Part shown: one piece after another, positions 41,406 through 51,900 of the stretch
How the letters are laid out: each line of letters opens with the position of its first letter
How positions within the stretch are numbered: position 1 is the first letter of the stretch
Source: Numida meleagris
Lineage: Eukaryota; Chordata; Aves; Galliformes; Numididae
Direction: 5' to 3'
Length of the DNA stretch: 64,000 bases
Assembly (NCBI RefSeq): GCF_002078875.1
Contig: NC_034411.1
Location: forward strand, 50,979,695 to 51,043,694
Made by a program: the position numbers and the translations under genes
The notes under the pieces: generated by a model
The model's database searches: none
Seen by the model: the letters and a program-made list of their open reading frames with translations, nothing else
Told to the model about the DNA's origin: nothing

Positions 41406-42365
41406 TCATAGAATCATAGAATTGCTCAAGTTGGAAAAGACCTTCAAGATCATCAAGCCCAACAGCAACCTAATCATACTACCCTAACTCTAACAACCCA
41501 CTGCTAAATCATGTCCCTGAGCACCACATCTAAACAGTTTTTAAACACATTCAGGGATGGTGACTCAACCACCTCCCTGGGGAGCCTATTCCAGTGCTTA
41601 TAACAACCCCTTCTGTAAAGAAGTTTTTCCTGATATACAACCAAATCTCCCTTGGTGCAACTTGAGGCCATTTCCTCTTGTCCTGTCACCAGTGAGAAGA
41701 GACCAACCCTGCCCTTGCTGCTCTCCTCAAATACTTGAAGGGTGATTGCAATAAGGTCTCCCCTCAGCCTCCTCTTCCCCAGACTAAACAGCCTCAGCTC
41801 CCTTAGTCTCTCCTCATAGGGCATATTCTCCAAGCCCTTCACAAGCCTTGTTGCCCTTCTTTGGACCTGCTCCAGTACTTGAGTGTCCTTTCTGTATTGA
41901 GGTGCCCAAAACTGAACACAGTACTTGATGTGGGGCCTCACCAATGCTGAGTACAGGGGCAGGATCACTGCTCTAGTCCTGCTCACCTCACCATTCCTGA
42001 TACACGCTAGGATGCCATTGGCCTTGTTGGCCACCTGGGCACACTGCTGGCTCATATTCAGCCAATTGTCCATCAGTACACCTGATGGAAGGTCCCTTTC
42101 CATCAAGCAGCTTTCCAGCCACTCTTCTTCAAGCCTGTAGGGTTGCCTGGGGTTGTTGTGAACCAAGTGCAGGACCTGACGCTTGGCCCTGTTGGAACTC
42201 ATACAGTTTACCTTGGCCCAATGGTCCAGTCTATCCAGGTCCATCTGCAGAGCCTTTCTACCCTCTGGCACATCAACACTCCCTCCAAACTTGGTGTCAT
42301 CTGTTGTCTGCTTTCTCCCTTTCATCCATACATCCACAGCATCATAAGGCAATGAATGTACCACC
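41406..42365 (-). mobile_element. CR1 LINE 3' part with ORF2 C-terminal remnant
   Basis: The 3' end lies at the left (TCATAGAATCATAGAATTGC, the avian CR1 octamer tail). About 960 bp are retained and truncated at the CR1 5' side. An open frame on the - strand (41504-42364, 286 codons) encodes the reverse-transcriptase thumb and C-terminal part: [55 protein letters not shown] and [20 protein letters not shown]. The catalytic FADD box reads TTDD here, and most of the reverse transcriptase and the whole endonuclease are missing, so the copy cannot move. An open frame this long suggests a relatively young insertion. Confidence 0.94.
41504..42364 (-). pseudogene. CR1 ORF2 (reverse transcriptase) C-terminal fragment
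   Basis: 286 codons without a stop, lying wholly in the CR1 above. It retains reverse-transcriptase wording after the catalytic box ([38 protein letters not shown]). The apparent ATG is simply the first methionine in the fragment, not a real start. Intact CR1 ORF2 is around 900-1000 codons and starts with an apurinic endonuclease domain, which is absent. Some insertions or substitutions disturb the region after RGDLIAIT. Expression as a protein is not expected. Confidence 0.9.
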
Positions 42366-42838
42366 TATTGTACAACAAATTTTGTACCTTCTTCAGTTTG
42401 CATTCCTCAGTTCTCGTGATAAGGCTCAAGATCCATTCTCTTTATTCTGTTCATGATTTCTCAGGCTTCTGTCATGTTGTAGGGGAAAAAAAAAGTGTGG
42501 GTCACCACACTAAAAATAAGAAGCTCACATAAGAAAGGCTGAAATTTTCTAACCAGAGGCTGGGGGGAAGGCAGCACACAGAAAACTAGAGTCCCATGTA
42601 CCAAAAACCTATACCCCAAAAGCAATTTTGCATTTCAATGCAATCATATGACAAACAGCAAGCTAATGAAGGAGAATGGAAAATGCACCAAGTTTGAAGT
42701 GATATTGCTACTGTGCTAGGCACACTTAAACAACACAAAAACTGACCAACAGGAGCACTCTCATAGGAAGCTGAAAAGCAGCTAGGCATGCCGGACAATG
42801 TGATGCTTTTTCGGTATACGTCCAGTGTGGGAAATGCC

Positions 42839-42862
42839 AAGTACTATGATAAGTACTATGAT
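42839..42862. repeat. 12-bp perfect tandem duplication
   Basis: AAGTACTATGAT occurs twice back to back (42839-42850 and 42851-42862). An A-rich (AAAT)n run follows at 42887-42912. Confidence 0.9.
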
Positions 42863-42956
42863 TCCACACAGCAGGAATGCAGATTTAAAAAAATAAATAA
42901 ATAAAAAAAAAACACTTGTAGAACAGTATGAAAAACTTAAGCTAGAGAGGTTCTAG

Positions 42957-43715
42957 ATCATAGAATGGTTTGGGTTGGAAGGGACCTTTAAGATCATCTT
43001 CTAGTGGGAAGTGTCCCTGCCTATAGCAAGGGTGCTGGAACTAGACCAGGTTGCTCACAGCCCCATGCAGCCAGGCCTTGAATGCTTCCAGGGGGAGAGC
43101 ATCCACAGCCTCTCTGGGCAACATGTTCCAGTGTCTCACCATCCTCACAGTAAAGAATTTCTTCCTAATATCTAGTCTCAATCTACCCTCTTCCAGTTTA
43201 AAACCATTTCCCCTTGTCCACTCGCTACCTGCCCTTATAAAAAATCCCTCCCCAGCTTTTCTGTAGGCCCCTTCAGGTACTGGAAGGCTGCTATAAGGTC
43301 TCCTCAGAGCCTTCTTTTCTCCAGGGTGAACAGCCACAGCTCTCTCAGCCTGTCCCAGTAGGTGAGGTGCTCTAGCCCTCTGATCATCTTTGTGGCCCTC
43401 CTCTGGACCTGCTCCAACAGTTCCATGTCCTCTGTGTTTGGGGCTGCAGAACTGGACATGGTACTCTAGGTGGGGTCTTATGAGAGAAGAATAGAGGGGC
43501 AGAATCACCTCCCTCGACCTGTTGGTCACACATCTCTTGATGCAACCCAGGATATGGTTGGCCTTCTGGGCTGCAAGCACACACTGCCAGCTCATGTTGA
43601 ATCTTTCATCAGCTGACACTGCCAAATCCTCCTCAGGGCTGCCATCAAGCCATTCTCCTCCCAACCTGTATCCATGCTTGGGATTGCCCCCAGCCCAAGC
43701 ACAGATGAAGGCTGA
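42957..43715 (-). mobile_element. CR1 LINE 3' part with frameshifted ORF2
   Basis: The 3' end is at the left (ATCATAGAATGGTTTGGGTT GG, then GGGACC), the common bird CR1 tail. The - strand encodes ORF2 C-terminal wording in pieces: [40 protein letters not shown] and, further on, KLEEGRLRLDIRKKFFTVRM. Between them the frame reads nonsense, so there are at least two frame changes. The open frame at 43041-43664 is therefore a chance composite. This copy differs in sequence from the one at 41.4 kb and looks like another CR1 subfamily. Confidence 0.93.
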
Positions 43716-44767
43716 GTGGAGAATGGCCTGATGGCCATTTTCTTAACATGAAGGCTGCTCTGCAGCTTCAGCTGTTATTCTTGTTTTCCTCTGATACATC
43801 TCATTGTACCTGCATCCATTTGAAGGATGGAGACATTCAGCACAAAGAGAGGTTGAGTGGTGCTTCCCTGTTGCAACACAATGATGTTCTCTGTTCTGTT
43901 CTCAGCATATTTCCAAACAGTTTCTAACATCTGGCTTTCCTTCTTGACTGCTATTGAGCAATTGGCATTATATTTTCGTAGGACTGTTTACCGTAAGCCT
44001 AGATCTATTTCCTAAGTGGTAAAGATCAACTCTAACATACTAGCACATGGAGCTGGAACTGTTGTTTCCATGTGCATTGTTCTCCCCTTCTCTACATCGA
44101 ATTTCACTTGCCATTTAATTGCTTAGCCACTCATAAGGCTCCTTTGTAGTTTTTTTGGTCACTGCTTGACCTTGTTATCTTGATATCGTCATCAAACTTC
44201 ACTATTCACCCACTTTCCCAAATGAAGTATGAATATATTAACTATCTCAGATGCTATCTCAGTCCCCACGGGAATTTGAAGGGTGGAACATACACCGTTG
44301 CAAAGACTATCCATTTGGTTTTTGTCACTTTGCCTTATCTTTTAACTTATCCATGCAGCCATCTTTCCCTTTGTTCCATCACCACTTAGCTTTCTTTAAA
44401 GACTTTCATGAAGGATTTTGTCCAAGTCCTTTGGAAGACCAAGTAGATTATGACAGCTGAATTAACATCAGCCACGTATGTGTTGATGTCTCTAGAGAGC
44501 TCCAGTAAATTTGGATGATAGGACTCTTCATTATAAAAGCAACGCTGATTTTTTTTTCCTAAGTGAATTCAAGTTATTACTAGCCCTTCCTTAGGCTAAT
44601 ACTGATTTTCTCAGTAGGTAAAATGGTGTCTTCAAAGCTATCCCAACAAATGTTTCTTTAACCTTTGTCTGACAGGGACAGTAATACATTAGTTGACGTA
44701 TGTGCTTTCTCCATATTGAACCCAGTACTATTTATTGTATTACAGACCTCACAAGGAAGAACAGATG
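43716..44767. other. Intergenic between CR1 and mariner, nothing recognised
   Basis: About 1 kb of unassigned sequence. No exon or repeat seen. Confidence 0.5.
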
Positions 44768-45200
44768 AGGCAGATGTTGGTTGTATAGCAGGAGAGGTTG
44801 AACCTTCCCACCAATATTCCCTGACATTATGTTGCCATGTGACAGATGGTAGTAGAGGGGCAGTCTGACAAAATGGCATCTTACATGGAAATGTGCCTGA
44901 AGCAAGGCTGCGTCACTGAATTCCTCTGTGAGGAAGAAATGGAATCCACTGACATTCATAGATGTTTGCTGAGTGTTGGTGGAGATCAAACAGTGGATGT
45001 GAGCACAGTGAGGTGGTGGGTGGTGTGTTTCATCAGTGGCGACAGCAACATGAAAGACAAGCCATGTTGCAGATGGACATGCAGATTTTTTGAGTGTGGC
45101 GTGCAGGCTCTTGTTCATCACTGGTGAAAATGCACAGCTAATGGTGGTGACTGTTGAAAAAGAGTGTTTTGCAGTTGAGAATTTGTTCTATCAAGTAGTA
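44768..45200 (+). mobile_element. Galluhop-like mariner, left part (split by CR1)
   Basis: Similarity begins at GAGGCAGATGTTGG, so the terminal repeat and about 50 bp of the left end are missing. The transposase N-terminus is readable on the + strand from about 44875: VTEFLCEEEMESTDIHRCLL then DQTVDVSTVRWWVV, the mariner helix-turn-helix region. It then jumps to VACRLLFITGENAQLMVV (about 45090-45150), the end of the protein. The catalytic DD34D core is therefore deleted internally, making this a MITE-like, non-autonomous derivative. The element breaks off at TCTATCAAGTAGTA and resumes at 45909 after an inserted CR1. Confidence 0.9.
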
Positions 45201-45908
45201 TACTTGATACATGACAGGCTTGGGGCAGAGTGGCTGGAAGACTGTATAGAGGGAACAGACTTGGGGATATTGGCTGAACATGAGCCAGCAGTGTGGCCAA
45301 GAAGGCCAGTGGCATTCTAGATTGTATCAGAAATAGTGTCTCCAGCTGGAGCAAGGAAGTAATCATCCCTCTGTAATCAGAGGTACACCGCACTGGTGGG
45401 GCTGCACCTTGTGCTCAGTTTTGGACCCCTCACTACAAGAAAGACATCGAGGCCCTGGGGGATGTTAAGAGAAGGGCAATGAAGCAGTTGTGGGGTCTGG
45501 AGCACAGGTCTTATGAGGAGCAGCTGAGGAAGATGGGATTGTTTAGTCTGGAGGAGGCTCAAGGGAGACCTCATTGCTGTCTATAACCACCTGAAGGGAG
45601 GTTGTGGTGAAGTGGGAGTTGGCCTTTTCTCTCATGTAACTAGCTATAGGACTAGAGGGAATGACCTCAAGTTGCACCAGGGGAGATTCAGATTGGACAT
45701 TAGGAAATATTTCTTCTCTGAAAAAGCATTCAGGTGCTGGAATGGGCCGCCCAGGGAGGTGGTGGAGTCACTGTCCCTGGAGGTGTTCAAGAAACATTTA
45801 GATGTTGTACAGAGGGACACGGTTTAGTGGGAAATATTGGTGACAGGTGGATGGTTGGACTGGACAATTTTAGAGGTCTTTTCCAACCTTGGTGATTCTG
45901 TGATTCTA
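45201..45908 (+). mobile_element. CR1 LINE 3' part inserted into the Galluhop mariner
   Basis: About 708 bp, running on the + strand and ending GGTGATTCTGTGATTCTA, the CR1 octamer tail. The translation shows CR1 ORF2 C-terminus wording at 45612-45827 ([40 protein letters not shown]). The left edge follows the mariner base run TCAAGTAGTA, and the right edge runs straight into mariner TTATTGTGCTCTTAGCATCT. The CR1 is therefore younger than the mariner. It is 5'-truncated and broken, and not capable of moving. Confidence 0.93.
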
Positions 45909-45984
45909 TTATTGTGCTCTTAGCATCTGTTGTAGTTTAAATGGAAATAAATTGGAAGACTTACTTTTGCTGTGACCCATGTAC
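45909..45984 (+). mobile_element. Galluhop-like mariner, right end (continuation)
   Basis: The sequence reads TTATTGTGCTCTTAGCATCT then GTTGTAGTTTAAATGGAAAT AAATTGG...CTTACTTTTGCTGTGACCCATGTA. This is the right end of the chicken mariner with a degenerate terminal inverted repeat; the left-end motif read inverted is CATTACTTT. It completes the element interrupted by the CR1. Confidence 0.88.
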
Positions 45985-48900
45985 CAGTTTAAGCGAATGA
46001 AGTAGAGATATTTACTATAGAAATGACTGCTTTGTGTCATGTGCTTTGGCAATTCCGTATTAGGGTTGCAGTCTAAAAAGATGGTCATCTCAAAAGTTCA
46101 AGCAACTTCTGTTGTCACTTAGTTTAACAATACGACGGTGCAACAGGTGAGGTAAAAATCTACCTAAAGTGGTCATTTGCAATCTGTGCACGCTGTTATG
46201 CTAAATGTTTGAGCGCTTAACAAGAACTGTCACTTTATTTTCTTTATATATTTTGCACATAAAATAATGTGTCAGTAACCAATTGATTTGCTATGATACA
46301 AAGTTCAGCATTAGTATTAAGTCCTCTGTGTTAAATCTACCATCATTTTGTTCAGCCTGTTAGGAAAGACATAGGAATAGTGGTAGAAAAACAATGAAAA
46401 CAAAAGGACACTATTGAGGGCTAGCTTTTTATTTTATGTATGTGTGTGCACCTTATTAATGTGCCATCTGCTTCTAGGACACAGATCCATTTGCCATTAG
46501 TGTTCTAATACGATTACTTTCCCCTCCCCCTCTCTCCCCTCCAAAAAAAAAAGTCACCAAGGAGCTAAACATAGATTGACTTAAAATTCTAGGGAAAGAG
46601 GCAGTCCTTGCCCTAGACACAATTGTTCTCTTGATTTTGAGAGCATTACCACTGGCATTAAATGTAATTTACTTTATCTGATGACAGTTTGCTGAATGCG
46701 ATCTTAAGTTTTAGTAGGATCAGGACATACATGGTAAGCAGAGAGAAGAGAAAAGCATTGTGGGTGGAATTCATCCCACCCCATTACCCCTTTCTTAACT
46801 AAGAACAAACTGAGCACAAAGAAGAGATTATGTGGTCTCCAGGAGGTGGGCCAAGTTAGAGAGAAGCAGTGCGTCCAGTCTCCCAGATGGAACAGAGTTT
46901 GGCACCCTGCTGTATTTCTCCTAGTGGTTTGTTGCCCTGTTGTAGAACAGTTGTGAACTCATTACTCAGATATATGCTTCTCTCTATTCGCCATTGCACT
47001 CCTAATTACCCTCTAGTTTATGATAGCTGGTACAGGCTCATGCAGTTTCTGAGATTACCTATTCTATAAGCCATCCACTCTTCGCATAGCAGAACCTTTT
47101 TTTATATATATATCTCATGCTATCACGGGCAAATTTCATAGTACGATAAAGCCCTTCACCAATCAAAGCATCTAGTGTTAGAGGAGAAATTGGTTTCTCA
47201 TTCAGAGTTATGGGACTATTATGACCTCCCACATTACTGCTGGTTCATTTGCAATCAGCTTTTTCATTATCTTTCAGCTACACAGGACCAGAATTATGTT
47301 AATTGCCCATTAACTACAGTTGGGTGATTCATTTATTCTTTTAATTTAGAGTATCGAAAATGGATCTAACCTCTATTTTGCTTTTAAAACTTTCTGATAC
47401 AATGTGTGCCATTGCAGAGGTGAAAGTAAAAACAAGATACCAAGAAAGTCTTGGTCTTCATTGTGTATGGCGTCTCTGTGGACAGCATGAGATCCTGTAT
47501 TTCTTGCCTCTCTCTGCAAGGTGTTCTGCAAAGAATGACAAATAAGAGTTCATTTCTTTTTATCTCCTTCTCTACTGGAGTAGATTTTTCTCTATGTGTA
47601 CCAAAGCTTCTTAATTTTGTTTTTCATTTCCTAATTTCTGCCTCTTAAAGGGGGTTGTGCTTCAAGGCTTAAATCATCCTCTACCTAGAAAAATTTGAAT
47701 AAGATTTCTGCATGGCAAGCTTACTGAACATCTGTGGATTTTGCTGCAAGTGGGCTGTGTGGAAAGTGTTATCCACTGTACAATTCCAACATTGTTTTTT
47801 CCCATTGTTGGGATTCTTGAGCTTTTTATTCATTTGTGGGATAAGGAGGGTAATTGAATATTTTTCTTTCAACTGTTTTTTCCTTGAATGTTTCAGAATT
47901 GTGGACTGGAAGTCTTTTCATCTCTATTATCTATAATAGATTGTAATTTAATTCGATTTTTCCCTTGTAGCAAAATGTAGGTGTTTGTGATAATTGTTGA
48001 AGGCAGAGTTCGCAGTGGAAGTGTAGCTTCAGTCCTACAAATACTTAAGTATAACTTTACTCAAGCGAATTAGCCTAATTGATATGACTCTAGCACTTAT
48101 ATGAATGAATGTATCGTTTAGAAGGATGAACATATTCATCCTTAACTAATTGCAGTCTTGGAAAGAATAACTTTCTACGCTTTCCCAATAGACTATTTGT
48201 ACAATCACAGCAATGCCTGGGAAACTTAACCAAGGATCCAGACATGACTTTGTTCAACATTGTACAGGTAAGTAAGAAAGAATGCACACAGACCCCCTGA
48301 AAGCCTGGACTCCAAGTGTGTTAAGATGGAACAGGCAAAGGATTTGGGGGACAGCAGGGGCACAAGATGAGAGTGGGCATTTTTACCCTTGTGCACTGGA
48401 AAGTAGCTGAGAGGTCTCTCGGGTGAGGAGCCCCAGAGTGCCTAAAAGGAAGGATAAAGAACAGACTGAAAGTAGGTTTGAGGGAAGCCGGGTGTTCATG
48501 TGGGGATGGAGTCATTAAGGCAACTGGAAGGCTTGGGGAATGTATAAGAAACTTTGAATTACGGCAGGAGGAAAAAACGAAGGTCACAGCAGACCACACT
48601 GATATTTTAGTGCAGACAGGACAAGATTTCTTGACAGAGCTGTTATCTTTCATTGGGCCAGTTGGAACTGGAAAAATTGGATGAGGTTTTGGGGGCACAA
48701 GTGCACCTGAAGGACTAAAAAAGTTGACATCTGAGCATGTCAATTTCTTTCTTCTTTAACTAGAATTCTTGTGGAAGTAAAAGTAAGAAGTACTGCTGGA
48801 GAATGAAAGAAACAAATAAGCAGTATTTTCCTTTATCATGTTGGAGAGATTTAAAACTACTTCTGTGATTATTAGATTACAAATACTAACCATTTTAAAT

Positions 48901-51900
48901 AGAAAAATGCAATAACACATGTGGGCTTTTTTTGAGCTGCATAGATATATGTATTTATGAAATACATCTAAATTCCAAAGCTTATTATACCAAATTTTGT
49001 CTTCTGTTTTTAAGTTATCCTTTTTTTCCTTCCTTTTCTAGTACTGCAGCTTTTCTTTCTTTACCTTTCTGCATATTTTTGTTGCCCATCTTTCTCTAAC
49101 GTCTCTTTTCAGTTAACTCCTAATTTTCCTTCTCTATTCATCCTCAGGCTCTGATTTTGCAAGCCCTTGTACAAGACTGTTCACACTGAAATCAACAGTG
49201 TTTTTGGTGCAGTGTCAAATTTAGTGCTGCAGGTTTAGGAATAAAATATCACTGGCCTGGATATTAAACCCTAGTGTTTCAACAGATCTTTTTCTGTCTT
49301 AGAAACACCAGAAGTGTGTAGACCTTTATTATTCTGAATGCTGAAGGGTAGCATACACAGCCAATTGAATTTTTGAGGGTTTTTCACATCAATATCTTAT
49401 CAGAAAGACACAGAGCAGAAATCCATTTCATGCTGTATTCTCGTCTCCACAGGTTGCACTGTGATTCATGTTTTATCATGATTTTGCAGTATGGCAGAAA
49501 CCACAAGATCAGTAAATTTGATAGTCAGTGTCGCAAAACCATACATAAAATTCACTGATTTGTTCTCTACTCAGTCAGTCAGATTCTACCCATTACCATG
49601 AATTCCATCTACGGAAAACAAGTGTGACAGAGTAAAAAATCTCACACAGTTATGGGTACGCTCCAGAAGTCCAGAGGTTAATTCAGCATCTTAAAACATG
49701 GTTGTTGCTTTCAGCAGTCCTTTTGACTTCTGTTTATGTAATAGCCCTTCCCAAAATCTTTCTTAATCTCCTAATCACAGTTGTCATCTTGGGGAGGGTG
49801 GCAGCCTTGTAGATTAATCGTCAGTGTGCTGTGACTGGAACATCCAAACTGCCTGTCTTCCAGCATCTTTATATTGGGTGGCACCGCCCTCTTCGTAAAG
49901 TTAAGCACTACCACATTGGAAAAACATAAATTCAGGCAAATGGACAGCTAGGAGAAAGAAAGGCCACACGTACACACACGGTGTGTTCAACACCTTCTGA
50001 ATTGAGGTCCCCCTCTCTGATTGGGATTGATTTAGACACTCCTAATTTGTCTGTATTTAATCAATATCATAATACTCCTTGCATTCTAAAATATGCAGAA
50101 TGCAAGATATAGATAGAGTTCATGTCAACTTTGCTTCTGGAATATTAATTATTTCATCGCTGATAATTTTCATTTAAATATGTAATCTTAAATCTTGACT
50201 AACTTTTTTAATATGTTACTTTTCCATATTTTATTAAGTATTCAGGGTTGGATGGCTGGATGATGAGTTCATCTACCTATGAACTAATTAGAAAGGAGAA
50301 GTCTGAGATTCCTAGCTCTTGTAAAAGATGCAGCAGAAAGCATTTTTTAAGAGATGCAATCATTTTCCATATACGAATGCTACCCTCTGCTGGAGAACTG
50401 GTACATTACAGCTTAATATTCAGCATTACTCTTCTGAGTGACTTCTCCCGGACTGATTGCAGGTGACAATGGCTGCTGCCCAGCTTTCCTTGCTCTGAAT
50501 GCCAGCTGCATTGTTCCCCAAGCTGTCCTCCCTGCAAAGATACGGCATCTAAGAAGTACCTCTGACTTCTTTGCAAGGCAAACAAACCTGAGATGGTTAC
50601 CTCTCATGAGGGTTGCTAAATTTGATCCTGTAGCTGGCAGGTAATATGGCTGCCTACATTTTTCTCCTGAGAAGCAAGTCTTTGCTGTGCCCAGGCAGTG
50701 GCCTGGGAGAAGAACCTCTTCACGTGGCCCTTCTTACCATCATCTCAGCCCTGCACTGTCAGAACAAGCTGATCCAAATGCTTACTTTCCTGCATCTGGT
50801 GTTTACTTGCATTGAAGGGACACACTTGGATCTAAATCCACTTCTAGTTTTCATTCTTCTCCCTTAGAATATTTTGAGTCTGTCCTCTTGGCACCCTCTT
50901 TTGAGGGTGACTGACAAGTCTGGAAGGAAGGAGATGAGTGGACTTGGGTATAAGATTGACCAGCCACTAGGATCTCTGTCTCTGACATGCAAATATTTCA
51001 CTGTTCCTGATTTAAGTCTAAAAAGATGAATTTTTAGTCATGGTTTAGAGGGTAAGAATAGAGTACAGCCCCGAGAAAATGTAATGCAACATAACCAACG
51101 TGCCAAAAAGCCAGAAGAAAGTGTAATTTATGCCAAGTTGTCTACCTTGATGGATAAGACCAGCAGAATATATTAACAAATGGTACTTCTACAAGTTCCT
51201 GGTGCCATCTTCTATAATTTAATGTATAATTATGCCTTTAGTATTGAATTCTAAAGGATGGTTTAAAAAACTGAAGTAGATACCTCAGAATTAGTTATTT
51301 CTATTGATCCCAGTTGTGTTTCATGGAGTCCTGTTGATTTTTTTTTTCCTTCCTTTCTTGTTTTCATAAAGGAACATTTCAGTCTGGTTTACAGACTTCT
51401 TAAGCAGGAAGGCTCATAGTGTCATCAGCCACACTAACCCAACTGCTGCAATATGAATTTCTCATATCGGGCAGAAATAAGGCAGGATACTTACTGTGTG
51501 AGGACTCTTAACACGTGAAGGTACAAAATTCTGGTTTGCATTTTCAAATGAAAATTCAGTTTCTGTTTTTGCTATGATCACAGAGCAGTCAGCTTTCTTG
51601 CAGGACTCAGACCTGATATTGAATCAGCCCAAGTTCTTTTAGTTTATCTCAAAGCCTATGTGATGTTTGTCACCATAAATTGCACAAAACATGGCAGATG
51701 CGAGTTTGTAAATAACAACTGATAGGGATTAAGCCACTGGAAAAAATATACTCTATAATTAGTAGAAAAAGGGAAGTGTTTCTACTTCCCTAGAGCAGAG
51801 AAAATTTGCTCCCCTTATAGCATTGTTAATAGTTTTAAGTGCTCTTGTTATTGATAAATCAAAGGACTACAAAAACTTTGACAACAAAGTATTGGAATAT

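Noticed and set aside
42085..42456. 123-codon + strand frame
   Set aside because: Antisense of the CR1 ORF2 remnant.
48321..48743. 140-codon Pro/Ser-rich frame on the - strand
   Set aside because: Its composition fits chance translation of purine-rich DNA. There is no splice, promoter or domain support, and it overlaps a possible old repeat.
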